A DNA stretch of 64,000 nt from Oikopleura dioica (lineage: Eukaryota > Chordata > Appendicularia > Copelata > Oikopleuridae). Below are positions 1-10,751 of this stretch, piece after piece. Numbering within the stretch: position 1 is the stretch's first letter; every line of letters starts with the position of its first letter. The DNA is taken from assembly GCA_907165135.1 (NCBI GenBank), contig OU015569.1:5580001-5644000 (forward strand), written 5' to 3'. A model generated the notes under the pieces. The model made no database searches, was not told where the DNA came from, and saw nothing but the letters and a program-made list of their open reading frames with translations. Position numbers and translations under genes: made by a program.

Positions 1-2204
1 CAACCTTTCTGCATTTCGAAAATACATCACAGTAGCCTTTAAAGTCATCACATGCAGAACCGGGTTTTCTGTAAATCGTCCTGTTGTTAAAATACTTGGT
101 AAGCTCTCCAGTTGACATACAAGTATTTGGTTGGCCTTGTAACTGAAAATCTTAGTGAGAAACCGACAGATTTCGTGGCGATACCTGACAACAGACATGG
201 CAATGCTTCTTTTTCTCGGCCTCTGTAGCGTCAACTTCCGGCACTGGACAGTTGCAAGACTCAAGGATCCCTGGAAATTTGTCACATGCACTTCCAGAAC
301 AAAACCCATCAATACAAGTCATCGTTTCTTTCTGGCACCACTCTATAAATGAAATTATAACTTCTAATTCTTTTAGAACAACTGTTCTCAATAGATTATG
401 TATGAAAGAATGACACTTACTGTAGTTCTCTTTTGGCTTTGGTGTCGGGCATTCAGCCTTCTTGCCAGAGCACATGGTCGGCTCAGTACAGTCTTGTTCT
501 TTGGCGCAGAGAACATTTGTTCCATGATGTCTACACGTGTTTCCATCGCAGCATGGACCTTGTGAGATGGAGCACTGCGCTCCACGCTTCAACTTGCATC
601 TTTTGTTTGGAATGTCGAAATCTGCCGGGTAGCAGCAGTTATCCTTGAGTCGCTTGCATTCTTCTTCGAATCCACAGTCACACTCTTCCTCCTTGTCAAC
701 AATTTGGTTGCCGCAAATAGGTGCATCGGATGTAACAAAACAACTTCGCTTTTTGCTCAGCACTCGCGTAATGTTTCGGATCGAGCATTCCGAGAATTTA
801 TCATTATTTGCTTTGTCGCCGGAGGTGGCACGGGAGAACATGATATAATTTCCATCCCTTTTGATGGACTGATCCATCGAGTCGCCTGGTGTGCAGAGAA
901 TACCTCCATCATGAGGAGAGCCAAAATTATGACCCACTGAAAAAATGAATATTGAGTCATTGCCGTTTAATCTTACCTTCGTGAGCGAAAGTGATATGGG
1001 AGACCTTGGTGGGGACAATTGAGCCATAGTTCTCGATTGTGATGATGCCTGTGTTCAAGCTCTTCGTATTCCCATCGTTGTATCGTTTGTTCTTCTCACA
1101 AATTCCGCCAGAACTACCTTCCGGCTGAGCAACCCAAGCAAGTCCAAGAACACCAGAGTTAAAATCGCGCTTTGTAAATACATAAGACAAGCAGTAATCG
1201 TCATAATCGTCGAGCGAAGCGTACTCAAGAAACTTTTCCACACCAATATTGCGCGATCTAAAGTTGTCTCCTTCGCCAGTAGTGTCATCGATTTTGATTC
1301 GCTTTACTTGGAAGCGAGGTCGGATGTACACCTTCTTTCCCTTGGCGCCATCGACAATAAACTGGTGTTTGATGTAGATTTTGTTTATTGCCTTCAAATG
1401 CGAAGAGATAAAAGAGAGAATCTCCTCCCGATCCACAGGACAGCTTGGTGAGCGTTTTCCATCTGAAAATTACATAAGAATCTAATGATTAAATAGTGCG
1501 GTACCTGGACATCTTTTGTACTCATTGGAGAACATGTGATCTACTTGAATACGCATGATACAAGTGTTTCGCTGATCCTCTTCGTACGTTTGATCAGATT
1601 CACGGCGCACTCTCGATCCGTCATCAGGCTCAGTGTGGTGATATGCACCCATTGGCGCATTAAAATCAGCAGGAGAATGTTTCATCTCTTTGCAGTGACC
1701 GAAATCTTTCGGAAGTTCAATTTCATTTTCATGATAAATAACAGAGTGAGTGGTCCCAGCTTCTCCCCGTCGCTCGACGTAAAACGTTCCCCAAAGCGGA
1801 GAGAATATCGTCCCACTGAAAACGCCCTGTCGTAACTGTCCTTCTGCGTGTGAGCCTGGTTGATCAGCGATCTTGCCAGAAACAAGATGATCAATCCGGT
1901 GAACTAGTGAATGCCCTTTATTGTCTTCTACTTCATAACCTTCCGCAAATACAGAAGAGTCAGCATGAAGCAGCAATGGGAAATGGTAACCCTTCGCAGT
2001 AAAATTGAGGGAAACAACTGGCGATCCCTCTGAGTCAACGAGACTGCGGCGATAGCGTCCTTCGTGATGTAAATCTCGCACTACTCGATGTTTCCGCTCA
2101 ATTTGAACTGGATCATATTGGAGCGGCTCGAAGCTTTTTACGAATTTGTTTAGTCTCTCACAAGACGTACTGGCAATGAAGACATGGAGAAGAGAAATTA
2201 TCAT
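1..2204 (-). CDS. ADAM10: ADAM10/Kuzbanian-type metalloprotease (3' end off the left edge)
   Basis: Membrane metalloprotease of the ADAM10 family, the protease that sheds Notch and other ectodomains. Five exons are visible: 2204-1505, 1462-977, 936-421, 342-185 and 142 to beyond base 1, joined by GT-AG introns of about 40-80 nt. In order: a hydrophobic start ([14 protein letters not shown]), the prodomain, a furin-like RVRR site, the catalytic domain with the zinc motif [12 protein letters not shown] split by the 977/936 junction, a disintegrin domain starting ICGNQIV, and the cysteine-rich region. The transmembrane segment and tail must lie outside the window. The NFGSPHD motif and the SSGGICEK and SLNTGIIT stretches match ADAM10 rather than ADAM17. 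The 78-nt intron 420-343 is a multiple of three and has no in-frame stop, so its retention would not truncate the protein. Confidence 0.93.
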
Positions 2205-2325
2205 CCCCTATGTCGCCGATTCCGATTTCCGTAACTCGGTATTATCGTTCTAAAAAATATAAATAAGTTTGAGCAAATACATGAAGAAATTGAAAGGCAT
2301 TATGAAAAGACATCCAAAGTCGGTT

Positions 2326-4176
2326 TTATTTTTTCATTTTCGTCGCTTTCTCCTTCCGTTTCTTCACGTGCTTGGGCATTTTATGTTTTCTCTTTTCTCT
2401 CTGTGCTTCCTTCACTTGTGCTTTGTGCTCCTTCATTTCTTGTTTCGTCATTTTCTTCCTGTCTTTTGGATGCACCCATGTTTCTTCCGGTTTTATAATT
2501 TCATCCTCATCAGTATCTTCATTTTGGTTATTGTTATCTTCTTCACCCTCTGACTCAGCAGACTCGTCATCTGATAACCGATTTTTAATTGAATGCTTAC
2601 TTTTATTGCGTCTCGTAATTATAACTATACCTGCTAAGATATTCGGCTGTTGGGCTGCTCCAGACATGTCCTTTCTCAGTCCCGAGACAATCGCATATAG
2701 TGCGCTTCCTCCACCATCTTTTCCCGCTTTGATGTCCTTCTCCGCCTGCAGAAAGCCAATCTCACTCAGAGTTCGTGGAATCGGCATTTCAATAAAGATC
2801 TTGTCTTCTTCCTCCATGTCCTTTAGGTCTGTCTCGCTGCGATTGATAGCGCGTGTCATAATTTTGTCGATGTACTCATCTTAAATTTACTTCATTATAT
2901 CGTCTTCGACAGAGTATACTCACCTATGTTAGAGTTATTAACGCTTAAATCCACAACGAACTCGAATACTTCTCTCACGCTCGGTACATTGACTCCTTGC
3001 TTCTTGAAAAATGCATTTACATTTCTGCAATCGAAACGTAAAAAATCCAAAGCGTAGGGATGATCGTGCTCGACAGATTGAGACACGTCGATTATATAGC
3101 ATACGCCTTAAATCGCCGCTCAGCATTAGGAAAGAGAAGTAAGCTACCTTTGTGGTAAAGAATGTTGAATTCTGACAGATCTCCGTGGACTAGTTTGCAA
3201 GTTTGGTACATAGTCCGAACATGCTTCACGACTTCCAAATAAAGAGAAATCCATTTTGAGGGCTTTATATGAGGAGCAGCATCCTTGAGTCGAAGCGCGG
3301 CAACGCCGTTGTCTCCGATAAATTCCATCAAAAGCACTGAAAATCTTCTTTTTCTTTATAAACTCTTGTAAAACATACCATGAGCTCTTAATTCCAAGGG
3401 AACTGGCGAGGGAATGCCCGCTGATTGCAGTCGACCCAAGTTTCGCATTTCTTTTTCTGCCCATGTCGCCACCATCTTTCGCGGATTTCCTTTGATAGAC
3501 TTGTTTTTATGAGGGCTGAGAAAGGAATATACCTTTGCAATAGCGCTGCCATCTGAATTCTCCCTTCATGTACTTTTCTCTGTCTTTGAAGACTAAAATT
3601 GAGGTTTTATAAATCTTCAGCGCGCGGTGAGCTCCAGACTCTGTCAGCGCATGATACACGTTTGCTTCTTTTCCAGTGGATATGCAGCCGTGGATTGAGT
3701 GCAGCAGTTGCCGCTGGAGCATCTTCTGCAGGATCAGCCTTGTTCGGGGATCGAGTACTTGCTCAGTAGTGGCACGCTGGGACTTGTCCTTCCGCCGGAT
3801 CTCTTGTTCACTCTGTTGCTTCCTTTCGTGCTGCTCGCGCACGATCATCGCTGTATTGATTCTGCTGTCGAACTTGTGCTCTGCATGCTTTGGCTGGAAT
3901 GAGCCGTGAGCACCCTTCGATATGCTCTGTACATCGTAGGAGCTGAACTCGTTGTCATCGATGAAGCGCTCGTCTAATTCGAACTCTTCGGCGTTGCTAT
4001 CTTCCCGCTTCGTTTTTAACTTCGACATGACGATAGTCGAGATCATCTCTTCGATCTAACTATTTTTAAACACGTTCGACTGAATAGCTGTGTACCTGAA
4101 GCTTGTCCAATTCGTTTTCATCTTCGTCTGGATCATCAAACTGACCCGGAGCGTAGCCAATTCCGCTTGTAGTCAT
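2326..4176 (-). CDS. RIOK1: RIO kinase 1, atypical kinase of 40S ribosome maturation
   Basis: Cytoplasmic RIO-family kinase/ATPase acting in late 40S subunit maturation. Exons: 4176-4096, 4055-3533, 3489-3379, 3336-3148, 3106-2924, 2879-2326. The nucleotide-binding loop [11 protein letters not shown], the signature [17 protein letters not shown], the catalytic HGDLSEFN and the metal-binding [12 protein letters not shown] are all intact. The tail ends in the basic [11 protein letters not shown] type seen in RIOK1. Inside the last exon, 2630-2571 has GT-AG borders, is 60 nt long and AT-rich, and translates to a stretch absent from RIOK1 relatives, so it may be an in-frame intron. The start is the first ATG after a pyrimidine-rich AG, which could be a trans-splice acceptor. 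All motifs agree on the assignment. Confidence 0.95.
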
Positions 4177-4305
4177 TCTAACTGAAAGAAAAACGCTTAT
4201 TTATCATTAAGATTTCCTGAAAATAAATGTATTGTGGCTAGAAAAATAAAAAAGTACGGAGTTTTCTATGTTTGTGAGGCAGAATGGTGATGCGTCAAAT
4301 GAAGA

Positions 4306-5264
4306 TTAGAGCGCATTTTTGGGCCATTGGTGGGAGAGAATAGTAATGTGGCGGTAGAAAGGATCAACGAGGAAAAACATCTTCGTCTGCGGATGAGGAT
4401 TGCACGCACCCCCTGGCTGGTAGTGAGTGGAAATGCAGTTCTTTTGCTTCTGCACGTCGATGATGAAGGCAGCTGTTCGAATGTCCTTTATGCCTGCGGC
4501 GTTCTGCTTGATAGCCACAAGGTCCTTGCCACAAGTTTTATTCAACATATTTCTCAGCTTCTTTTACCTTGTAAATAGTTTTCGTGGTTTCAAGATATTG
4601 ATCGATTTCGTCTTCGTACTGGCAGAGTGGACCGCCGAGAACCAGACTCGAAAAGAGCTCGAAAATGAACTCATCTCGTTCGTCCTCGTTGAAAAGTTGA
4701 TAGTTGTCGGATTCTTCGTCGACAAGCATTCTGCGCAGCTCATCTTCTATTGTCATTCCCTGGCGAACATCTGGGGGGCATCCGACAATGTGCCCCGTGT
4801 GACGGAGAATCGGAGTTTCTGTCCCTGTCTTATGCAAAATGTCGAAAAACTCCATCGACATAATATCAGTGTTCAATTGTCGTACGTCGATTTTGTTCAC
4901 GTATCTATCCATCTAAAGTGCCAGATGAATGTTTGTATAATGAGAGACAGTTATTTTTTCTTCGTCCCTGAATGTTTACTTATCTAACCTGTAGTAGAGA
5001 TAGAACAGTCGCGTCTTCGAAAAAGTTCTGAATCAATCTGCCCATATCGATCTCGTTCGCTGGCTTATCATAATTGAAAGTGTTAAATTTAAGATCCAAG
5101 TTCCATTTCTGTAATTTCTCCAGCACTTCTCTATTCTTCAGAAAGGCAAACTGTTTGTCGATCTGAAACGGGCACATTGAAAATCATAATTTGAAAATAA
5201 TTATTTCTCTAGTTGAATCATCGGTAAGATTTACTACCTTGGAGAAGATGAATGGTTCGCTCAT
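4306..5264 (-). CDS. CFAP300: CFAP300 (C11orf70-like) cilia and flagella protein
   Basis: Homologue of cilia- and flagella-associated protein 300, a cytoplasmic factor for assembly or transport of axonemal dynein arms. Exons: 5264-5238 (MSEPFIFSK), 5162-4989, 4912-4568, 4524-4306, joined by GT-AG introns. Recognised family blocks: the N-terminal LEKLQKWNLDLKFNTF, the central DSGHIV-type HTGHIVGCPPDVR, the ELRRMLVDEES block, and LGGPLCQYEDEIDQYLETTK, which closely matches the human protein. The C-terminal VDPFYRHITILSHQW is the family ending. Length, about 255 aa, is typical. The start codon lies about 160 bp from a plus-strand ORF that begins at 5422, so the two would share a divergent promoter. 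Confidence 0.9.
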
Positions 5265-5421
5265 GATTTCCTTTTTGAAAATTGCCTGGAGGGTTGGGAG
5301 CTTCTCTGAGCTGAGCCCGAGCTCGCAAAGGATGAGCCAATAGCAGGCTCAAACGCGCCCTGCGCAGCCAATAAGCGCTCCGTGAGTTTTCCCTTTTTCC
5401 AAAAGAGAAGACAAAAAAGAA

Positions 5422-5718
5422 ATGCTTCTGAGGCCGGGGACGAAGACAATCCTCTGGAGACGGAAGGGAATAAATCTCAAGAAGAGCCCTGATCTGTTGG
5501 AATTCCGAGCGCTTAAAATTTCAGCCCTGAGTCAAGCAAATGCTCAGAAAAAGAAGACGAATGAGCTCATGGGTCAAAGAAAGTTAGTGTTTTCATTTTT
5601 CGGTGCATTTGAAGATTGACTGAAGTGCATTTTTTTGGTTTCATTTATTTTTTTTTTGTAATTTTTCAGTAAAGCGGATAAAGTGGCCGGTCTGATAAAG
5701 AAATCTAATAGACAGTAG
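5422..5718 (+). CDS. small basic protein, 69 aa, unrecognised
   Basis: Two-exon reading frame, 5422-5582 and 5670-5718, joined by a GT-AG intron with a strongly pyrimidine-rich 3' end. It gives 69 residues beginning MLLRPGTKTILWRRKG and ending VAGLIKKSNRQ. It is rich in Lys and Arg, which would suit a nucleolar, ribosomal or mitochondrial protein, but I recognise no family. Support is limited to the frame being kept across a well-formed intron and a polypyrimidine-AG about 20 nt upstream of the ATG that could serve as an SL acceptor. The last 14 bases overlap the 3' end of the convergent gene at 5705-6597. Confidence 0.4.
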
Positions 5719-6597
5719 GCTCGCATGGGCCCTTATTCATCATCATAAAGAACATAAGGCTCTCATTGGAGTCGGCGCTGTCGTCGGACATCAGCAAAAG
5801 AGGAAGCATGACATTGGTGCCCATCGTCGTTCCAGGCGCCTGGGACTGCATCGCCATCAGAAGAACAAGCATGTCCACGTCAACACCGTCGGTAGAACGT
5901 CTTTTGCGTCGATTGTCTTCCTCGGACAAAAGCATTAATGGAAGAAGCATATTGAAGCTGTTGTCGAATCCTTGCTCCGTTGTCATGCCTCCGTTCATTG
6001 AACTTAGAAGCACCTAAACAAATTGTTCGAAATAACTCTTATTTTGTTCATTTTTACCATGAGCAGAACCATATTGTCATCATCGCTTGCGATGTCATCA
6101 CTCATCAGAAGAATAGGAAGAAAGCTGTTTATGTCCGCGCCGCCTGATGACATCGTCGAAACGAGGAGCAGACTCATCAAACTATCCCTAGAAGAGGTGG
6201 AGGCAGATGAAGAATCGTCGCTCAATAAGAGCAAAGGGAGGAGATTGTTCATTGCCGAGTTGGTGTTTTGAGTGCAATCGTTTTGAAGAACTGTTGTGAG
6301 CAGGAATAAACTCGTCATGTCGGTGCTTCCTTCGTCTTCGAGAATCAGGAAGGGCAGGAGATGAGACATCTCGCCAGATGAGCCAAGACCACCGGAAAGT
6401 GCCATAATCATCAAAGCCTCAGAGTTCGACGAGCTGTTGCTAGAATCCTGAGTGAGAAGTAACAGTGGCAACATCTGGTGCATTGCGTTCTGTTGCCCAG
6501 CTGGCTGGTTTGAAGGCTGATTCTGCATTAGAAGGAGGAGCATCGTTTCGTCGATTGCTACCGCAAGGGCAAAGAAAATTGAAAGTAGAAACTTCAT
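5705..6597 (-). CDS. secreted Met/Leu/Asp-rich internal-repeat protein
   Basis: Exons 6597-6058 and 6013-5705 (GT-AG intron) encode 282 residues. The first 19 (MKFLLSIFFALAVAIDETM) look like a signal peptide. The rest is about six diverged repeats of roughly 40 residues. Each has a hydrophobic block of the MLPLLLLSDDS type, a Ser/Asp/Asn stretch, and a second hydrophobic block such as LMSLLLVSTM or MLVLLMAMQ. A basic RRKRR site occurs at about residue 206. There are no cysteines outside the far C-terminus. I do not recognise a described family. The alternation of greasy and acidic blocks suggests stacked amphipathic elements or a self-assembling extracellular product, which is inference. The ATG starting MKFLL is preferred to an in-frame ATG nine codons upstream because it begins the signal peptide. 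Confidence 0.85.
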
Positions 6598-6636
6598 TGT
6601 CTCTTTTTTGGATTGATAATGCAACTCGAAATTTCC

Positions 6637-6644
6637 CCTTTATA
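6637..6644 (-). promoter_or_regulatory. TATA-like box upstream of the repeat-protein gene
   Basis: TATAAAGG on the minus strand, about 40 nt upstream of the ATG at 6597. That leaves room for transcription start and a very short leader. It is the only good TATA match in this promoter region. Motif evidence only. Confidence 0.4.
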
Positions 6645-6912
6645 TGTCCGTAAAGATGCTCTTGATTCCTCCACGTGAGCACTAATTAGCCTGTTTCATG
6701 GACGGATGAACGTCACGGACTAGTTATTTATGGGGACAGAGTTGATCTATGGGGACTAGTAATGACCGGTTTCCCGAATTTGAACCGATTATACGCCGCT
6801 TGGTTTTTATCTTCAAAGAATTTTTCTTAATTCGTTCCCAAGATTTTCGCTAAATTATTTTTTTAGCCCGGAAGACCGACTCTTCATCAGCCAAAAACGC
6901 GCCTCTGATATT

Positions 6913-7905
6913 ATGGCTGGAGCTGCCGACTTCAACCAGCTCAAATACGAACAAGAGGAAAAGAAGTTAGAAGTAGAAGCTTCGAAAATCGCTAGAGGTG
7001 GAAGTGTCTATTTCCTTTGCATGGCACTTGTAGCGATGTACGTTTGGATTCTCAGACAAAGATCAAATAAAGAACATGTCGCCAAAAAGGTCGAAACCTT
7101 GGGAAGAGCTAGTTTGGAGGGCAAGTTCGACCTTGTTCAGGTATTGTTTTGCCGAAAAAGAAATACGTTTTCAGTAAAATTTATTCAGACAAAAGATGGA
7201 GAAGCATTTTCTACTGATGATCTTCTTGGAAAATGGTCTCTTATCTATTTTGGCTTCACTCGCTGCCCTGATGTTTGTCCTGAGCAGCTAGAAAAGCTGG
7301 CATATGTTATTCAGTCTGTTGAAGAAAGTAAGCTACATTACTTTTTCGCGCTTTACCATTTATCTCTATTAAGCAAAGAAGAACCCAAAGTCTGAAATGG
7401 CTGATGTGGAAATCGTTCCTCTTTTTATTTCGATAGATGTTAGAAGGGATACTTTTGAAGAAATTAATGAATATTGCGAGGTAGAGATTTGGCTGCGGTC
7501 AAGCATATGACTAATTTTTTTAAGAGTTTCCATCCGTCCTTGATAGGTTTATCAGGAACAGAGAAGCAGGTCGACGCAGCGGCTAAATCCTTTAGATTGT
7601 ATTTCTCAAAGGGCATGTATGGTAAGTGACTTTTGAAATGGCCGCCAGTGAGAAATATTTAAGGCGAGAGTGAGGAAGACTATTTACTTGACCACACTGT
7701 TGTGATATTCTTGCTCAACCCTGAAAATAAGATAGAAGAGTATTTCACCCAATCCAAGAGTCCTGGCCAGATAATATTCGAAACGCATCAAGCGATTAAG
7801 AAGTGGAAGTTCCTGGATGATTATATGGAAGTAGCTCGGCAAATTGAAGCCAAGAAAGAAGAAGTGCAAAAGAAAAGACTAAAGAAAGCCCTTTCGAAAG
7901 ATTAA
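6913..7905 (+). CDS. SCO1/SCO2 mitochondrial copper chaperone
   Basis: Mitochondrial inner-membrane thioredoxin-fold protein that delivers copper to the CuA site of cytochrome c oxidase subunit II. Exons: 6913-7140, 7189-7327, 7374-7480, 7525-7621, 7664-7905. One membrane segment near the N-terminus (GGSVYFLCMALVAMYVWIL) precedes the domain. The copper-binding CPDVC follows YFGFTR, and the third ligand is the His in YLLDHTVVIF. The order GKWSLIYFGFTRCPDVCPEQL is diagnostic. No clear mitochondrial presequence is seen before the membrane segment, so an additional 5' exon or a diverged signal is possible. The sequence does not decide between SCO1 and SCO2; a single ancestral-type gene is likely. 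Confidence 0.93.
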
Positions 7906-7971
7906 TGTTGCTCGAATCCACCTTTCCCTTTCTTCAAGTTCAAAAAACTTAAATTTTTTCGTCGCTTCAGA

Positions 7972-8818
7972 ATGAAAAGCTGGGAGATCGATCTGGTTCA
8001 GTTGCTAGGAGTGGCAGCGGAGAAGAACTGGTGCGACGCGTTTTTCTTCCCCTTCGAGAAAGTAAGCAACTTTCGCCCAGAAATGGATGGGCCAATGCGG
8101 GTTCATACTTGTTTGATGAATTTGAAAAGAAGTATTTTCGATGAGGACGAGGAGAACTTAGAACTAGCCGTGCTCAAAATGGAGAAAATCCCGAAAGAGT
8201 TTTTGGAAGTTAGGGAGCTCGATATCCTCGCTGGAACAAGTAATTATTCAATAATTACCCCAGATTGACCACTGAAAAGAGATAATTTTTCTTTTTAGTC
8301 CTGAAAATGAGCATACAGCGAAGCTTCCAATGGACAATGCTCAACCAGTATTATCTTAATCTGCGCAAGAAGTGGTACCGCCTGCTCCCAACTAACAAGC
8401 TCCTGAAAATCATCAATTATATCCAGCACAAACCGCAATCGATCGATAACTTCAAAAGTGTCCTCAGTACGCAAAGTTTTTTAACCGCTCGAACTTTAGC
8501 GCAAAGCTTAGATAGGAATGGATTTGACCTCATTTGATTTTATTTGGACTATTTGATTTTACAATTAGTGTAACTTCTGTTAATCTTCATAATTGATTTT
8601 AAAAATTTTGACAATCCATCGAAAGTAACACACTGAGAGCTCTTATGCTGCGCATCATCACCGAGGACATCTCTAATGCTGTATTGGACGAGAAGAAACT
8701 GACAATCACTCCCATTCAAAAAGAACGAACGAAACACGCTTCGCATCGAAACTCGATAAGCAAGAAAGCGAAGCGTAAGTTAGACTGGGACAACCTTCCC
8801 GGGCCTTCAAAAAGATGA
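7972..8818 (+). CDS. unrecognised protein of about 222 aa, possibly NEPRO/Rmp1-like
   Basis: Three exons: 7972-8239, 8299-8515, 8638-8818. The second intron starts GA, not GT. The frame joins cleanly into one protein of mostly helical character (LNQYYLNLRKKWYRLLP; LRIITEDISNAVLDEKKLTI) with a basic tail (KKAKRKLDWDNLP). No catalytic motif is seen. The order of a helical bundle followed by an EDI-type helix and a Lys-rich tail reminds me of the Nepro/Rmp1 family linked to RNase MRP, but this is weak recollection of layout, not a clear match. If the non-GT intron were not removed, the protein would end shortly after 8515. It lies 150 bp before the NTPCR gene in the same orientation, so an operon with SL resolution is possible. 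Confidence 0.6.
8516..8637 (+). other. GA-AG intron with end-complementary segments
   Basis: 122-nt intron inferred from reading frame (exon end GATAG, exon start AGCTC). It begins GAATGG. ATGGATT at 8518-8524 is the exact reverse complement of AATCCAT at 8613-8619. No GT donor restores the frame. Confidence 0.6.
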
Positions 8819-8968
8819 AAATCATTTTCATCGAAAACCGCCGTGTTGCCTTCAATTCTCGTGAAATCGAACTGCTCTATCTGTCATTGTGAAACACTCG
8901 TTAATGCTGTGAATAAATCCTTATGTGGAATCAGGGAAGCTAACTCAAGATAGATTTCTTCAGAATCT

Positions 8969-9704
8969 ATGGTTCGCGTTTTCTTAACGGGCAAGCCAGG
9001 AGTAGGAAAAACAACTGCAATAAAGGAATGCTGTTTTATTACTTGGCGTTGAGGCTAATAGAAATTAGAGCTCTATATCTTGCGAAGTGTCATCAGTAAG
9101 GAAAATAATAATTCAAGAGAACAGCTTATTTCAAGAATATTGTAGAGCAGTTAGGTACTCAAACCTGCATTTTCAATTTCAGTATTTCTTAGGGACTGAT
9201 AGAGTGTACGGATTTTTTACGGAAGAGATGCGTGATGCAAACGGCGCGAGGGCAGGGTTTACCTTGTGCAATATAGAGAATAAGAAGTCAATCGTTATGG
9301 CTAAAAAGAACTCGGGCGGTGGACCCAAAGTCGGTCCTTACTCGGTTGATTGTCGCCAAACAGCCGAGTTGATGGTCGATTCGCTTCAAAATAACAGCGG
9401 AAAGAAACTAGCCATCATGGACGAGATAGGCAAAATGGAGATGGTTAGTCTGCGCGATAAAGCCAACTTCTTGCTGGAGAAGGAGTTCTTCAAGTGCTTT
9501 GACAAGGCGGAGCATATAATTGGTAAAAATAATCGACTTCCTCCAAGATGACTGGTTTGAGTAGGGACCATTCCAGTGGCAGCGACCAAAGATAAATTCT
9601 TGGATGAAATCAGGAAGAGCAGCCTCGTGATTACGGTGGATAAATCGAACCGCGATTCCGTTCCTGACCAAATTATGACTCTACTGAACTCTGAGAACTG
9701 CTAA
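8969..9704 (+). CDS. NTPCR: NTPCR / THEP1-type nucleoside-triphosphatase
   Basis: Small P-loop nucleoside-triphosphatase of the THEP1 family (cancer-related NTPase in mammals). Exons: 8969-9025, 9136-9154, 9193-9522, 9565-9704. Walker A is VFLTGKPGVGKTT at the N-terminus. GFFTEEMRD, KVGPYSVD and the Walker B/catalytic block AIMDEIGKMEM follow in family order, then IIGTIPVA and a short tail. The 19-nt second exon is needed to join Walker A to GFFTEE in frame. The first intron has a GA donor; the others are GT-AG. Length, about 181 aa, matches the human protein. The family assignment is clear; the cellular role is poorly known in any animal. Confidence 0.92.
9026..9135 (+). other. GA-AG intron in NTPCR
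   Basis: 110-nt intron between the Walker A exon (ending ATAAAG) and a 19-nt exon starting AATATT. It begins GAATGCTGTT. GCTGTT at 9030-9035 is complementary to AACAGC at 9120-9125, close to the 3' end. Boundaries are fixed by NTPCR homology on both sides. Confidence 0.7.
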
Positions 9705-9891
9705 TCAATAATCTATATATCAAAATATAGTAAGAGATAGAAAATACAGAAATGTTGATTTATCAAAGACGTGTCTTGCTAAAGCATTTCAGTTTACAGA
9801 ACAAATATGTACTCATTCAGTATCCAACTGCTGACAAAAGCTGAGTAATATATTCGGATGAAGCCAAGTGAAGCGGTGACTCACTGCGCTC

Positions 9892-9899
9892 TATAAATA
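9892..9899 (+). promoter_or_regulatory. TATA box upstream of the RWD-MJ1316 gene
   Basis: TATAAATA, 41 nt before the ATG at 9940, consistent with a start site near 9922 and a leader of under 20 nt. Motif and spacing only. Confidence 0.5.
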
Positions 9900-9939
9900 C
9901 AAAAGGCAAGCGCCATTTCAAACCATTTCGAAAAACATC

Positions 9940-10751
9940 ATGTCCGTCACTGCCCTAGAAGAAGTTTATCAAGAGCAAAGAGTGAATCTGACGATCATTA
10001 ACGATCTCAGCGAGAACGAACGAGTATCGGTTTCGTATGCTTACAGTGATGGCGAACTGTTCATTGACTTTCCCGAGGACTATCCAGAGGAATCGCCACT
10101 CTTCTACCCTAAATTTGAGAAGCTGGATGATCAAGTAATCGAGGTTATTTTGAAAACTAGCTGGGAGAGATTCAAGAGCGACACCTTTAGGCTCGATAGA
10201 TTGATGGAAGATTTTGAGCAGTCATTATTGCCTGGTAGGTCGATTGAGTTCATACTCAAACTATAATCATAATGTTAGAATTACGCCAGGAGCAACTTGC
10301 GTCAGCAGAAAGTAGAAAAGCAAAAGAACAGACTGCAACAAAACCACACGAAGATGATGATATTGAATACGAAAGTTCGAAAAAGTTACCAAAAGCAGTA
10401 CCCCCAAACAAAAACGAAAAACCGAAAAAAGTAAAGAATCCAAAGCTGAAAACGGCAGAAGATGTTATTCGCCGAATTCAGTGGGACGAACAACTAGACT
10501 CCACAGAGTTCATCGTCGGTTATGTAGACCGCTTTGTCGGTCTTCAAGAAAAACAATTCGACGAGTTTTCATTTAAAAATTTCGTCGATGTTGATTTTGA
10601 AAAACAAGAGTTTGGCGTGCCCCAGCATAGGATTCAGTATTTCAAGTGGAGAGGGCACATTGTTTGGGACAAGACAATACGTATGGACTACATCTTTGGT
10701 TCTGGCAACTCCGACAAAACCATTTTCGAACCTGACTTTGAATTCCAATAA
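9940..10751 (+). CDS. RWD-like domain fused to an MJ1316 (DUF504) RNA end-recognition domain
   Basis: Exons 9940-10234 and 10279-10751 give about 255 aa. The N-terminal 100 residues look like an RWD domain (start MSVTALEEVYQEQ, the DFPEDYPEESPLF block typical of RWD/UBC folds). A Lys/Glu-rich linker leads to a C-terminal MJ1316 domain: ED-V-IRRIQWD, VGYVDRF, then PQHRIQYFKWRG, VWDK and RMDYIFGSG. MJ1316 domains are proposed to read RNA cyclic-phosphate ends and occur with a zinc finger and a 2H phosphoesterase in vertebrate LENG9; neither partner is seen here. The domain calls are from motif memory. The gene ends 190 bp before the 5S/SL palindrome. Confidence 0.85.

Noticed and set aside
2372..2884. 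Plus-strand ORF rich in Ser/Phe
   Set aside because: Antisense to the acidic/Lys-rich tail of RIOK1.
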